From assembly GCF_016428585.1 (NCBI RefSeq), contig NZ_JAELVR010000004.1, positions 248,001 to 312,000 of the forward strand: a stretch of DNA of 64,000 bases, written 5' to 3'. The notes below the pieces were generated by a model, which worked only from the letters and a program-made list of their open reading frames with translations, had not been told where the DNA came from and ran no database searches. Source of the DNA: Sedimentitalea arenosa (GTDB lineage Bacteria > Pseudomonadota > Alphaproteobacteria > Rhodobacterales > Rhodobacteraceae). A program made the translations under genes and the position numbers. This document shows, piece after piece, positions 33,920 through 43,004 of this stretch. Every line of letters begins with the position of its first letter. Within the stretch, counting starts at the first letter, position 1.

Positions 33920-36598
33920 GTGACCTCGCTGAACTTCCTGGTGCTGGTGTGCTTGGGCTATGTGGCCCTGCTGTTCACCGTCGCCTTCGCTGCAGACCGC
34001 CTGGCGGCACGCGGGCGCAGCACATGGTTGCGTTCTCCCCTCGTCTATACACTGTCCCTGTCGATTTACTGCACCGCCTGGACGTTCTACGGCGCGGTCG
34101 GCTACGCGGCTCGGTCGGGACTGGAATACGTGACGATCTACCTGGGTCCCACGCTGGTCATGCTCGGCTGGTGGTGGGGGCTGCGCAAGCTGGTGCGGAT
34201 CGGGCGCAGCCAGCGCGTTACCTCGATCGCCGACCTGATTTCGTCGCGCTACGGCAAGTCGAACTCGCTCGCCATCTGTGTCACGCTGCTCGCCGTGATC
34301 GGGGTCACACCCTACATCGCGTTGCAATTGCAGTCGATCACGCTGTCCTTCTCGATATTCGCCGATGCGGACCCAAACGGAGCCTATGCGGAACACTCCA
34401 GCGTCGTTCTGGTGGCCATCGGTCTCGCTGTGTTCGCCATCCTGTTCGGCACCCGCAACCTTGACGTGAACGAACGCCACCACGGGGTCGTTACCGCGGT
34501 CGCGCTCGAGGCCATCGTCAAGCTGCTCGCACTGATCGCGGTCGGGGTGTTCGTGGTCTGGGGGCTGGCCGGTGGCATCGGCCCGATGATGGAACGGATC
34601 GATGCGTCCGAGATCGGCACATGGCAGGTCAACTCCGGGCGCTGGGTGGCAATCACCTTCCTGGCCGCTGCGGCCTTCGTCTGCCTGCCGCGGATGTTTC
34701 AGGTCATGGTGGTCGAGAATGACGACGAGCGTCACCTGCGCACCGCCGCCTGGGCCTTTCCGCTCTACCTGCTGTTGATGAGCCTTTTCGTGGTGCCGAT
34801 CGCCGTGGTTGGCCTCGACATCATGCCGGAGGGCTCCAACCCCGACATGTTCGTGCTGACCATCCCGATCAGCCAGGGGCGCGACGGGCTGGCGATGCTG
34901 TCCTTTCTCGGCGGATTTTCCTCGGCCACCTCCATGGTGATCGTCGCGGCCATGGCGCTGTCCACCATGGTCTCCAACCACATCGTCATGCCGATCTGGC
35001 TGTCCTCCCGCGGGGGCGGCGCGTCGGTTTCGGGCGATGTGCGCGACGTGATCCTGCTGGCGCGACGCGTGTCCATCGCGGTCATCATGGCGCTGGGATA
35101 CTTCTACTACAGGCTGTCCGGAGGCGGGGCGGCGCTGGCGGCCATCGGTCTGATCGCCTTTGCCGGCATTGCCCAGATCCTTCCGGCACTTGTCGGGGGG
35201 CTGTTCTGGCGCGGGGCCACGCGGACAGGGGCTCTTGTCGGCCTGATCGTTGGGTTCGCGGTCTGGACCTATACCCTGCTGCTGCCGACGCTCGGCGCCG
35301 GGATGCTCTCGCAGGCGGTTCTCGACGCGGGGCCGTTCGGCATCGTCTGGCTGCGCCCACAGGCACTGTTCGGTATCGCCGGGCTTGACCCGATGGTGCA
35401 TGCGACCCTCTGGAGCCTGTCGTTGAATGCCATCGCCTTCTGTGCCGTGTCGCTCGCCAGTTTCCCCAGCCCGCTCGAACGCCTGCAGGGCGCGCAATAC
35501 GTCAACGTGTTCGATCATTCGGCAGGGCCGCGCGGCTGGACCGGGTCGGTGGCACAGAGCGAAGACCTGATGATCATGTCGCAGCGCATCCTCGGCGCTG
35601 GGCAGGCGCAGGAGCTGTTCAGCAGCGAGGCGGAGGCACAGGGCGTGAGCGGCCATCTGCCCGAACCGACCCCTGTATTTCTCGAGCGGCTCGAGCGTGA
35701 ACTCGCGGGGTCGGTCGGCGCGGCGACGGCCCATGCGATGATCGGACAGATCGTCGGTGGTTCCTCGGTATCGGTCGAAGACCTGTTGGCCGTGGCGGAT
35801 GAGAGCGCGCAGCTGTTGGAATACTCCAGCCAGCTCGAAGCCAAGTCCGCCGAGCTGAGCCGGACCGCCCGCAAGCTGCGCGAGGCGAACGAGAAACTGA
35901 CCCAGCTTTCGGTGCAGAAGGACGCGTTTCTGAGCCAGGTGAGCCATGAACTGCGCACGCCGATGACCTCGATCCGGGCGTTTTCCGAGATCCTGCGCGA
36001 TGCGGACGGTTTGGAGCCCGCCGACAAGGTGCGCTATGCGACCATCATCCACGACGAGGCGCTGCGCCTGACCCGGTTGCTGAACGACCTTCTGGACCTG
36101 AGCGTTCTCGAAAGCGGACAGGTCAACCTCAATCGCCGCGACGGGCTTCTCTGCGACGTTCTTGACCATGCGTCGGCAGCGGCGCTGGCGGGATCGGATC
36201 GGACGCTGATCCTGCACCGCAACCGCCCCGACGAGGAGATCCATCTCAGCACCGATCTCGACCGCTTGGCGCAGGTGTTCATAAACCTGATCGCGAATGC
36301 CCAGAAGTATTGCGATGCCGAACAGCCCGAGCTGCGGATCCGTGTGCATGGCAATGCAGACCGGTTGATGATCGATTTCGTCGACAATGGCAGCGGCGTG
36401 CCGGGCGAGGCGCAGGGTCTCATCTTCGAGAAATTCGCGCGGATCGGCACGGAGAAAGCGAGCGGGGCCGGCCTGGGCCTGGCGATCTGCCGCGAGATCA
36501 TGCAGCGGCTCGACGGAACCGTCACATATCTGGATGGAATTCCGGGTGGCGCGTTCCGCGTCACACTGCCGATGGCGGCGCGTCTGGCGGCACAGTGA
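33920..36598 (+). CDS. Sodium:solute symporter-type sensor histidine kinase
   Basis: An 892-residue hybrid. Residues 1 to about 480 are a PutP/SSS-like symporter with about 12-13 helices (SIYCTAWTFYGAVGYAARSG, GFSSATSMVIVAAMALSTM). A linker and coiled coil (about 620-665) lead to a HisKA domain with phospho-acceptor His676 (VSHELRTPMTSI) and an HATPase domain with N box NLIANAQKYC, G1 DNGSGVPG and G2 GAGLGLAICRE. CbrA/CrbS-type kinases have this build and link solute flux to gene control. It starts with GTG directly after the preceding stop codon. The transported or sensed solute is unknown. Confidence 0.92.
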   Translation: MTSLNFLVLVCLGYVALLFTVAFAADRLAARGRSTWLRSPLVYTLSLSIYCTAWTFYGAVGYAARSGLEYVTIYLGPTLVMLGWWWGLRKLVRIGRSQRVTSIADLISSRYGKSNSLAICVTLLAVIGVTPYIALQLQSITLSFSIFADADPNGAYAEHSSVVLVAIGLAVFAILFGTRNLDVNERHHGVVTAVALEAIVKLLALIAVGVFVVWGLAGGIGPMMERIDASEIGTWQVNSGRWVAITFLAAAAFVCLPRMFQVMVVENDDERHLRTAAWAFPLYLLLMSLFVVPIAVVGLDIMPEGSNPDMFVLTIPISQGRDGLAMLSFLGGFSSATSMVIVAAMALSTMVSNHIVMPIWLSSRGGGASVSGDVRDVILLARRVSIAVIMALGYFYYRLSGGGAALAAIGLIAFAGIAQILPALVGGLFWRGATRTGALVGLIVGFAVWTYTLLLPTLGAGMLSQAVLDAGPFGIVWLRPQALFGIAGLDPMVHATLWSLSLNAIAFCAVSLASFPSPLERLQGAQYVNVFDHSAGPRGWTGSVAQSEDLMIMSQRILGAGQAQELFSSEAEAQGVSGHLPEPTPVFLERLERELAGSVGAATAHAMIGQIVGGSSVSVEDLLAVADESAQLLEYSSQLEAKSAELSRTARKLREANEKLTQLSVQKDAFLSQVSHELRTPMTSIRAFSEILRDADGLEPADKVRYATIIHDEALRLTRLLNDLLDLSVLESGQVNLNRRDGLLCDVLDHASAAALAGSDRTLILHRNRPDEEIHLSTDLDRLAQVFINLIANAQKYCDAEQPELRIRVHGNADRLMIDFVDNGSGVPGEAQGLIFEKFARIGTEKASGAGLGLAICREIMQRLDGTVTYLDGIPGGAFRVTLPMAARLAAQ

Positions 36599-36688
36599 CC
36601 GGGCGAATCCGCCTGCTGTAAAGAAGTTCGTAACCACAGCCGGTCTAGACCGAAGACCTAGCACAGTCCGCGGGGCAGGTCGGAGTCG

Positions 36689-37855
36689 ATGTCAACCACA
36701 GGGTCCATGTCACCATTGCAGCGCAAGATGGCGGCCGGTCGGGATGCCGCCGAAAGCATCGGGCGATCGGCGGCCGCGGCCTTGCGTTTGGCCATTGCGC
36801 GGGCCGCCGACGACCTGTTCGACCTGGCTCTGGTGGTGATCGGCGTCAGCCAGGCGCGGGTGACTCAGGACGAACTCGCGCCGCACTTGCCGCAGGACCG
36901 ATTGCTGGTGATGCTCGACGGACCGGAGGGCCAGTTCGGCATCTTGACGCTTGACCGCATGCTTCTCACGGCGCTGATCCAACAGCAGACGATGGGGCAG
37001 ATCAGCGGCATGGTGCCGGATGACCGGCCGTTCACGAGTACCGATGCTTCGCTTGCGGCGCCGTTGGTCGACGAGATGCTGACACGGGCCGCTGACCTCG
37101 CCGACAAACCTATCGACATCCAGTGCCTGAGCGGGTTCCGTTTCGGTGCCCGCGCCGAGGACGCGCGCTCGGCGATGCTGTCGATCGAGGCGGAACGATT
37201 CCGGCTGTTCGAGCTGACGCTCGAATTCGGCAGCGAAGGCCAGCAGGGCGTGCTGACGCTCGTGCTGCCCGAGCCGATCAAGGCCGCCACCGGTCAGGAG
37301 GTCGAAGCGGACAGTACGGCGCCGAAGCTCGGCGCCGCGATCGAGATGGCGCGGGCGGACCTGACGGCCGTCATCTGTACGATGCGAGTGTCGCTGTCCG
37401 ATCTTTCGGCGATGGCCCCGGGGGACGTCTTGCCACTGGTCAAGGATCATCTGGACCGCACCGAACTGGTCGGGATCACCGGGCAACCTGTTGCCGTCGG
37501 ACGTCTGGGCCAGATCGGCGGTCTGCGTGCGCTGCGCCTGAACGAAACCAAGTTGCGTATGACGCGCGCGCCTGATCAGTCGGGGTTCGCCGCGGATATC
37601 GGTGCACAACCTTCCGTTGCCAATGATCCGGATGTGCTTGAAGGGGAACTGGCGCCATCCCCGCCCACGACGCCGGACGTTCCGTCAAAACCCGTCACGA
37701 GGCCGCACCGTCCGGAGGAGGATGAGGACGGCGACGATCCTTTCTCGAACATGAGTGCGGAGGAAGCGGCCTTGGAGATATCCGCCCTTGCGGGGCTGTC
37801 GCCGGATGATATCGACGCCGAGGACAACAGCGATCTGCCGATGACGATCGGCTGA
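36689..37855 (+). CDS. FliM/FliN-family (SpoA-domain) protein
   Basis: A 388-residue protein. The N-terminal region resembles the FliM middle domain (DDLFDLALVVIGV, LTLDRMLLTALIQQQTMGQIS). A SpoA/FliN domain follows at about 230-300 (MRVSLSDLSAMAPGDVLPL, VAVGRLGQIGGLRALRLNE), then an acidic, Pro-rich tail (DEDGDDPFSNMSAEEAAL). It may be a flagellar switch component or a switch-like protein. No other flagellar gene is near. It lies 90 bases after the symporter-kinase in the same direction, so a link between that signalling module and motility is possible. The start could also be MSPLQ six codons later. Confidence 0.75.
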   Translation: MSTTGSMSPLQRKMAAGRDAAESIGRSAAAALRLAIARAADDLFDLALVVIGVSQARVTQDELAPHLPQDRLLVMLDGPEGQFGILTLDRMLLTALIQQQTMGQISGMVPDDRPFTSTDASLAAPLVDEMLTRAADLADKPIDIQCLSGFRFGARAEDARSAMLSIEAERFRLFELTLEFGSEGQQGVLTLVLPEPIKAATGQEVEADSTAPKLGAAIEMARADLTAVICTMRVSLSDLSAMAPGDVLPLVKDHLDRTELVGITGQPVAVGRLGQIGGLRALRLNETKLRMTRAPDQSGFAADIGAQPSVANDPDVLEGELAPSPPTTPDVPSKPVTRPHRPEEDEDGDDPFSNMSAEEAALEISALAGLSPDDIDAEDNSDLPMTIG

Positions 37856-37893
37856 TCGGGAGCGAAGTCGCCTCAGGGTCCGGCCTGCCGAGC

Positions 37894-38319
37894 TCAGCCC
37901 TTGTACATCTGCTCCAGCGTCGGGCGCAGCCCGTCGAGTTGGTAGCCGGCCTTCGACGTGCAGGCGAGGATGTCGTCGGCAGGTCGGGTTTCCGCTTGGC
38001 CAAGCGCCCAGACCACCGAACAGCGGGTACCGGAGGCGCAATAAGCCAGCACCGGCCCGTCGGCACTTTCGACCAGGTCGCGTTGCCGGGCAACGTTTTC
38101 GGGGGTCATGGTCTGGTGGGTCAGGGGCAGGGTCTCGAATCTCAGGCCCACCGCGCGCACTGCCGCTCCGATCGCGTCGGCCTGGTGGCTTGGCGGCACC
38201 TCGGAGTCGGGCCGGTTGCAGATCACGAGCGTGATGCCCGCCTCAAGGAGGGCGGGCACGTCATCGACCGCGATCTGCGGTGATACGATATAGCGGGGGG
38301 TCAGTGGGCGTAGGTCCAT
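37894..38319 (-). CDS. DUF442/TIGR01244-type sulfurtransferase or phosphatase-like protein
   Basis: A 141-residue protein of the DUF442 family, also found as the N-terminal domain of the Blh protein of bigR operons. It has a PTP-like active-site loop AYCASGTRCS and VICNRPDSEVPPS near the start. Family members are thought to transfer sulfur or to hydrolyse small thiol or phosphate esters; the enzymatic role here is inferred. It is the last gene of a leftward cluster with two YeeE/YedE halves and an ETHE1-like dioxygenase, 9 bases after the previous stop. Confidence 0.82.
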   Translation of the reverse strand: MDLRPLTPRYIVSPQIAVDDVPALLEAGITLVICNRPDSEVPPSHQADAIGAAVRAVGLRFETLPLTHQTMTPENVARQRDLVESADGPVLAYCASGTRCSVVWALGQAETRPADDILACTSKAGYQLDGLRPTLEQMYKG

Positions 38320-38328
38320 GCCAGAGCT

Positions 38329-38760
38329 TTACGCCGGGCTTTCGAACCTGTCCAGACGTGCCGCGAGTGTCGGGGCCGCGCCCATGCCGACCAGCATCGC
38401 TGCCATGAAGACGAGACCGCCTGTTCCGCCATAGCTGAGCGATGCGACCGCCGGCCCAGGGCAGAGCCCGGCCAGTCCCCAACCGACGCCAAACAGGACC
38501 GAGCCGACGATCAGGCGGCGGTCGAACTCGGGCTTGGGGAGGGCCGGAAACGTTCCGCCCGCAAGCGGTGAGCGGCCCCGTGTCAGATGCCAGGCAACCA
38601 TCATCGGCAGGATCGCCCCGCCCATCACGAAGGCGAGGGTCGGGTCCCAATCTCCGAACACGTCGAGCCAGCCCTGCACCTTGGTGGTGTCGGTCATGCC
38701 CGATACGAACAGCCCGGCCCCGAAGAGGCTGCCGGACAAGAGCGCCAACAGGATACGCAT
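38329..38760 (-). CDS. YeeE/YedE C-terminal half-transporter (DUF6691-like)
   Basis: A 143-residue membrane protein with four helices and the conserved Cys motif GWGLAGLCPGPAV. It corresponds to the second half of a YeeE/YedE sulfur transporter, encoded separately. Its ATG overlaps the stop of the gene for the other half (TGATG), so the two are made together and probably form one heterodimeric channel for thiosulfate, sulfide or persulfide. The start MRILLAL follows from this overlap. Confidence 0.87.
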   Translation of the reverse strand: MRILLALLSGSLFGAGLFVSGMTDTTKVQGWLDVFGDWDPTLAFVMGGAILPMMVAWHLTRGRSPLAGGTFPALPKPEFDRRLIVGSVLFGVGWGLAGLCPGPAVASLSYGGTGGLVFMAAMLVGMGAAPTLAARLDRFESPA

Positions 38761-39188
38761 CAGATCACTCCCAGAACATGGCGGAAGAGCGCGACCGCCA
38801 GGCCGCCCGCCAGGATGTAGAAGACGGTGGCGACGATGCCGCGCAAAGAAAACCGCGAGATCCCGCAGACGCCGTGGCCCGAGGTGCAGCCATTGGCGAT
38901 TCGGGCGCCGACACCCACCAGCAGGCCAGCAACGACGATCACCAACCAGTTGTCGGTGATGTTGGTCGCGATCTGTTGTGCGTAGAGCGGGGTCAGAAGA
39001 ACCGGGAGGACGATCACCCCCGCCAGAAAGGCCAGACGCTCCCACAGCGTGTCGCGACCGGTCCCGTCGACAAGGCCGCCGATGATCCCGCTGGCGCCCA
39101 TGATGCGCCCGTTTCCGAGCAGATACACTGCTCCCGCCAGCCCGATCAGCCCACCGCCGACCAGGCCCCAGATCCAATCCTGATGCAT
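38760..39188 (-). CDS. YeeE/YedE N-terminal half-transporter
   Basis: A 142-residue membrane protein with about four helices and the family motif [20 protein letters not shown], whose Cys residues are expected to handle the sulfur substrate. It is the partner of the DUF6691-like half encoded immediately downstream. It follows the dioxygenase gene by 38 bases. Together these resemble the transport part of BigR-type persulfide-resistance operons. Confidence 0.88.
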   Translation of the reverse strand: MHQDWIWGLVGGGLIGLAGAVYLLGNGRIMGASGIIGGLVDGTGRDTLWERLAFLAGVIVLPVLLTPLYAQQIATNITDNWLVIVVAGLLVGVGARIANGCTSGHGVCGISRFSLRGIVATVFYILAGGLAVALFRHVLGVI

Positions 39189-39226
39189 TCCGTTTGTCCT
39201 TGTTGTTCGCGGTTTTTTCGGTCGGA

Positions 39227-40090
39227 TCAGAGCTTGTTGACCGGCAGTTTCAGAAAGACATCGCCCTTTTCATCCGGCGGCGGCATCTGCCCCGCGCGCA
39301 TGTTGACCTGCAGCGACGGCAGGATCAGCCGCGGCATCGGGAGGGTCGAGTCGCGTTCGTCACGCATCCGGGTGAATTCCTCGATGCTGCGCCCTTTGCC
39401 GATATGCACGTTCAGCGCCTTTTGTTCGCCCACCGTGGTCTCCCAGGCATATTCGTCCCGGCCCGGCGCCTTGTAATCGTGACCGACGAAGATCCGGGTC
39501 TCGTCGGGCAGCGCGAGGATCTTCTGAATCGAGTTGAACAGCGTTTCGGAGGAGCCGCCGGGGAAATCACAGCGCGCGGTTCCGAAGTCAGGCATGAACA
39601 GGGTGTCGCCGACGAACGCCGCGTCGCCGATGACATAGGTCAGGCAAGCCGGCGTGTGGCCGGGCGTATGCAGCACGTCGCCGCGCATCTGGCCAATCTG
39701 GAAACTGTCGCCTTCCTTGAAGAGCGCATCGAACTGACTGCCGTCGCGCTGGAACTCGGTGCCCTCGTTGAAGACCTTCCCGAACGTGTCCTGCACCACG
39801 GTGATCTGGTCACCGATGCCGATCTTGCCGCCCAGTTTCTCCTGAATGTAGGGCGCCGCCGAAAGGTGATCGGCGTGAACATGGCTTTCCAGAACCCATT
39901 CGACCTTCAGACCGGTGTCGCGGATATAGGCGATGATCTCGTCTGCGGAGGAAGTATCGGTGCGTCCTGACGCGTGGTCGAAGTCCAGCACGCTGTCGAT
40001 GACGGCGCAGGCACTGCCCTTCGGGTCGCGGACCACATAGGACACTGTGTTCGTCGCGTCGTCGAAAAATGCTTTGACCTGGGGTGTCAT
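39227..40090 (-). CDS. ETHE1-like persulfide dioxygenase (MBL-fold hydrolase)
   Basis: A 287-residue metallo-beta-lactamase-fold protein. Metal ligands lie in SHVHADHLSAAPY (HxHxDH), LHTPGHTPACL and VGDTLFMPD, with FVGHDY near the end. The metal-site spacing and the PDFGTARCDFPGG segment match the ETHE1/Blh persulfide dioxygenases, which oxidise glutathione persulfide to sulfite. MTPQV was taken as start because GGAGA lies upstream; METF four codons earlier is possible. It is first in the leftward cluster with YeeE/YedE halves and a DUF442 protein, so the cluster removes toxic persulfide and may export the products. Confidence 0.88.
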   Translation of the reverse strand: MTPQVKAFFDDATNTVSYVVRDPKGSACAVIDSVLDFDHASGRTDTSSADEIIAYIRDTGLKVEWVLESHVHADHLSAAPYIQEKLGGKIGIGDQITVVQDTFGKVFNEGTEFQRDGSQFDALFKEGDSFQIGQMRGDVLHTPGHTPACLTYVIGDAAFVGDTLFMPDFGTARCDFPGGSSETLFNSIQKILALPDETRIFVGHDYKAPGRDEYAWETTVGEQKALNVHIGKGRSIEEFTRMRDERDSTLPMPRLILPSLQVNMRAGQMPPPDEKGDVFLKLPVNKL

Positions 40091-40117
40091 GAAAGTCTCC
40101 ATTCGTTGCTCGGCAAA

Positions 40118-40145
40118 CATATATAATTTGACGCATGTGTTTCAA
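40118..40145 (-). promoter_or_regulatory. Candidate promoter of the persulfide dioxygenase cluster
   Basis: On the minus strand TTGAAA (40140-40145) and TATATG (40118-40123) are separated by 16 bases in a locally AT-rich stretch, 28 bases before the chosen start. No ATTC-N8-GAAT operator is seen in this region. Confidence 0.4.
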
Positions 40146-40358
40146 CCCTGTTTCGAACCACCTCGGCTTTCGGGCGGGTTTGACGTGCATCAACGACTCG
40201 TGATCCGGCGTCAGCGAAAATGGCGGCGTCCGGTTTTGCAGAGGTCGACCGCGGTTCCCATCTCGACAGCATACCACGTCTTTCTGCGAAAAAGGCAGGC
40301 AGTCGCACGACCGTTGCAAGACCAGCTATACTGATCCACATCCACAGGGGGAAATCAC

Positions 40359-40574
40359 ATGCGAACCGAAGATCTCAAGCGCAAGGCCGAAAATCTCGAG
40401 CAGATGATTGCGAAGGCAGAGCCCGAGCGGCGACTGGCGCTTCAGCCCCAGTTCAGCGAGTTGCTGGAAAGGATGAAATCGGCGGGTCAGACCGTTCCGA
40501 ACCGAATGCGCGATCTTGACGCCGCGCTGATCGAAGAGGCGATCGAGGCCCGGTTCGACAACATGCCCGTCTGA
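40359..40574 (+). CDS. Small hypothetical protein, helical
   Basis: A 71-residue, charged, all-helical protein (LKRKAENLEQMIAKAEPERR then FSELLERMKSAG) with no membrane segment. A GGGGGA site lies before the ATG. It is convergent with a small membrane protein gene, 4 bases apart. I do not recognise a family. The coiled-coil-like heptads suggest self-association. Confidence 0.65.
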   Translation: MRTEDLKRKAENLEQMIAKAEPERRLALQPQFSELLERMKSAGQTVPNRMRDLDAALIEEAIEARFDNMPV

Positions 40575-40578
40575 GGCC

Positions 40579-40797
40579 TCAGCCGAGCATCACGCCGACC
40601 ACGACCAGCATCAGTCCGATGACAGACAGGAAAAGGGCGCCCAAGTTCAGCGGCAGCACCTTTTCCAGCACCTTGCGCATGTCGTCATCGGCCAGTTTGG
40701 CGCGCCGCGCGCTCCATACCCGGATGATACACCAGATCAATCCGGCGAGACCCAGTAGCGAGACCGCCGCACCGGCCCAGACCATCATATCGAACAT
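40579..40797 (-). CDS. Small two-helix membrane protein
   Basis: A 72-residue protein with two hydrophobic helices (MVWAGAAVSLLGLAGLIWCI and LGALFLSVIGLMLVVVGVML) separated by a basic loop (WSARRAKLADDDMRKVLEK). The start MFDMM was chosen because it gives a compact membrane protein and has GAGGCGG upstream; the longer open frame adds an unlikely Arg-rich tail. The function is unknown. Confidence 0.65.
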   Translation of the reverse strand: MFDMMVWAGAAVSLLGLAGLIWCIIRVWSARRAKLADDDMRKVLEKVLPLNLGALFLSVIGLMLVVVGVMLG

Positions 40798-40958
40798 GCC
40801 GCCTCGGGGCCTCCTGTTTCCGTGCCGAGCGCCTACCCGATAGGTCAGGCTGGCGCAAGCCGACAGGATGCGAGGCGAGTGATGTATTGCGTCTTGCGGC
40901 CCGCGCGGCGTGGCGGTATCCGGCAGGTCCCACCCAGGCCGCGACACGGAGAGCACGG

Positions 40959-41216
40959 ATGAGCGATACCAACACAGACACCAGCTATCGCGTGACGGCG
41001 GACGAGCTGCGCCAGTTCATCGAGCGGGTCGAACGGCTGGAAGCCGAAAAGAAGGACATCGCGGACCAGCAGAAAGAGGTGATGGCCGAGGCGAAGGCGC
41101 GCGGCTATGACACCAAGGTCATGCGCAAGGTGATCGCGCTGCGCAAACGCGACAAGGACGACATCGCCGAAGAGGAAGCCATCCTCGAGATGTACAAGGA
41201 AGCCCTCGGCATGTGA
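40959..41216 (+). CDS. gapR: GapR-family nucleoid-associated protein (DUF2312)
   Basis: An 85-residue coiled-coil protein matching GapR/DUF2312 of alphaproteobacteria: TADELRQFIERVERLEAEKK, then AKARGYDTKVMRKVIALRKRDK. GapR tetramers clamp overtwisted, AT-rich DNA ahead of replication forks and help topoisomerases. A GGAGAG site supports the chosen ATG. The gene is convergent with modC, 7 bases away. Confidence 0.93.
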   Translation: MSDTNTDTSYRVTADELRQFIERVERLEAEKKDIADQQKEVMAEAKARGYDTKVMRKVIALRKRDKDDIAEEEAILEMYKEALGM

Positions 41217-41223
41217 GTGTCGA

Positions 41224-42309
41224 TCAGCCCGCGCCGACATCGGTCCGGGCGATCGAGACGGACTTCACCACCGCATGGATTCGGTCGCCCGGTGCGAGCT
41301 GCATGGCATCCGCGGACCGACGCGTGATCCTGGCCAGCAAACGGTCTTCCCCGGATTTCATCTGCACGATCACGCCCGGTCCGCTGCCTTCGCGCAGCGC
41401 TATGATGTCCGCCGGCAGGATGTTCAGCGCGGATAGTCCGACCGGAACGTCGCGTGACAGGATCACGTCCTGCGCGAGGATCCGGACCCGCGTGACAGTG
41501 CCGGGCGCGGTTTCCATCTGCGGCAGGAACAGGCGCCCGCCGGATACCGACAACTCGGTCAACCCGTCGTCGTGGTGACGCAGAATGGTCGCGGGCAGGA
41601 CCGCGCCGGCCTCCCTCACGCCGATCTGTCGTACCATGTCGGGATCAGACAGAACCGTTTCGGCCCGGCCGGACCTTGCCACCTGGCCGCCTTCGAGCAC
41701 GACGACCGTGGTCGCGAGACGGGCGACTTCGGCCACCGAATGGCTGACATAGAGCATCGGGATGTCGGTCTGATCACGCAGGCGCTCAAGAAAGGGCAGG
41801 ATTTCGGCCTTGCGGGCGGAATCCAGCGCCGCGAGCGGTTCGTCCATCAGCAGCATCCGGGGCCGCGACAGCAATGCGCGTCCGATGGCAACCCGCTGCT
41901 TTTCACCGCCCGACAACCCGCCGGGGCGGCGGTCCAGAAGGTCGGCGATGCCCAGAAGGTCGCAGACTTCCTCCAGCGAGGCGCCCTCGGTATTCCTCGC
42001 GAACCGCTGACCATAGGTGAGGTTCTGGCGCACCGAAAGATGCGGGAACAGCCGCCCGTCCTGGAAGACGTACCCCAAGCGGCGTTTGTGCACCGGGAGC
42101 GACAGCTTGGATGCGGAGTCAAACAGGGTTTCTCCCGACAACTCGATGCGGCCGGAGTCCGGATGCAGCAATCCGGCGACAGCGTTTATCACGGTTGTCT
42201 TTCCGGTGCCCGAACGTCCGAAAAGGGCGGTGATCCCGCCCGGTGCCTGAAAGGCGATGTCCAGTTGCAACTCACCGAGGCGATGGGAGATGTCGACCGA
42301 CAGGCTCAT
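41224..42309 (-). CDS. modC: ModC: molybdate ABC transporter ATP-binding protein
   Basis: A 361-residue ATPase. Walker A GRSGTGKTT, the ModC-typical YVFQDGRLFPHLSVRQNL, signature LSGGEKQRVAIGRAL, Walker B MLLMDEPLAALD. A C-terminal TOBE-type molybdate-binding domain follows (about 290-355, VGLSALNILPADIIAL). The ATG overlaps the modB stop (ATGA). The long open frame upstream of this ATG is an antisense shadow of modB. Molybdate uptake would serve SoxC. Confidence 0.95.
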   Translation of the reverse strand: MSLSVDISHRLGELQLDIAFQAPGGITALFGRSGTGKTTVINAVAGLLHPDSGRIELSGETLFDSASKLSLPVHKRRLGYVFQDGRLFPHLSVRQNLTYGQRFARNTEGASLEEVCDLLGIADLLDRRPGGLSGGEKQRVAIGRALLSRPRMLLMDEPLAALDSARKAEILPFLERLRDQTDIPMLYVSHSVAEVARLATTVVVLEGGQVARSGRAETVLSDPDMVRQIGVREAGAVLPATILRHHDDGLTELSVSGGRLFLPQMETAPGTVTRVRILAQDVILSRDVPVGLSALNILPADIIALREGSGPGVIVQMKSGEDRLLARITRRSADAMQLAPGDRIHAVVKSVSIARTDVGAG

Positions 42310-43004
42310 GCGCCGGCCACCCGTTTCGCGGCGCGGCGCGCCATCAGTTCCGAGGCCAGAAGCGCCGCCATCGCGACCGCGATCGAGATCAGGACCAGCC
42401 GCAACGCCGACGCTTCGCCACCGGGCACTTGCAGAAAGGTGTAGATGGCCGAGGGCAGGGTCTGGGTCTGACCCGGGATGTTGGACACGAAGGTGATCGT
42501 GGCGCCGAATTCGCCCATCGCCTTGGCGAAGGCCAATACCGCGCCCGCGATCAGACCAGGCAGGATCAGCGGCAGGGTCACGGTCACGAAGACCCAGTGC
42601 CGGGACGCGCCCAGTGTCGCGGCGGCCTGTTCCAGCTTGGGATCGACAGATTCGATCGCCAACCGCAGGGCGCGCACAAGGAGCGGAAAGGCCATGATCG
42701 CGGCGGCCAGCACCGCGCCGGTCCACCGGAAGGCCAGCACCAGGCCGAATGTCTCCTGAAGCCATTCGCCGATCGCTCCACGCGCGCCGAAGGTCAGGAG
42801 CAGCAGGTAGCCGGTCACGACCGGCGGCAGGATCAGGGGAAGATGCACCAGCCCGTTCAGGACCTGCTTGCCGGGAAAGCTCCATCGTGCCAGCGCGTAG
42901 GCGACCAGCAGCCCCGGCGGCAGGCTCAGCAACGTCGACCAGAAGGCGACCTTGAGCGACAGCGCCAGTGCCTCCCATTCCGCGGGGGCGAGCCAGTCCG
43001 TCAC
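42306..43004 (-). CDS. modB: ModB: molybdate ABC transporter permease
   Basis: A 232-residue permease with five or six helices and the ModB motifs HLPLILPPVVTGYLLL and the EAA loop EQAAATLGASRHWVFVTVTL, followed by FAKAMGEFGATITFVSNIPG. Both ends overlap its neighbours by four bases (ATGA with modA and with modC), so modABC forms a tight operon. Confidence 0.95.
   Translation of the reverse strand: MTDWLAPAEWEALALSLKVAFWSTLLSLPPGLLVAYALARWSFPGKQVLNGLVHLPLILPPVVTGYLLLLTFGARGAIGEWLQETFGLVLAFRWTGAVLAAAIMAFPLLVRALRLAIESVDPKLEQAAATLGASRHWVFVTVTLPLILPGLIAGAVLAFAKAMGEFGATITFVSNIPGQTQTLPSAIYTFLQVPGGEASALRLVLISIAVAMAALLASELMARRAAKRVAGA

Noticed and set aside
36615-36640. TAA-rich stretch upstream of the FliM-like gene resembling a CtrA box
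   Set aside because: The spacing is N8 and the half-sites are GTAA rather than TTAA.
33743-36664. 973-codon open frame antisense to the symporter-kinase gene
   Set aside because: Its composition is rich in His, Arg, Gln and Asp, typical of the complement of a high-G+C membrane gene, and it has no recognisable domain.
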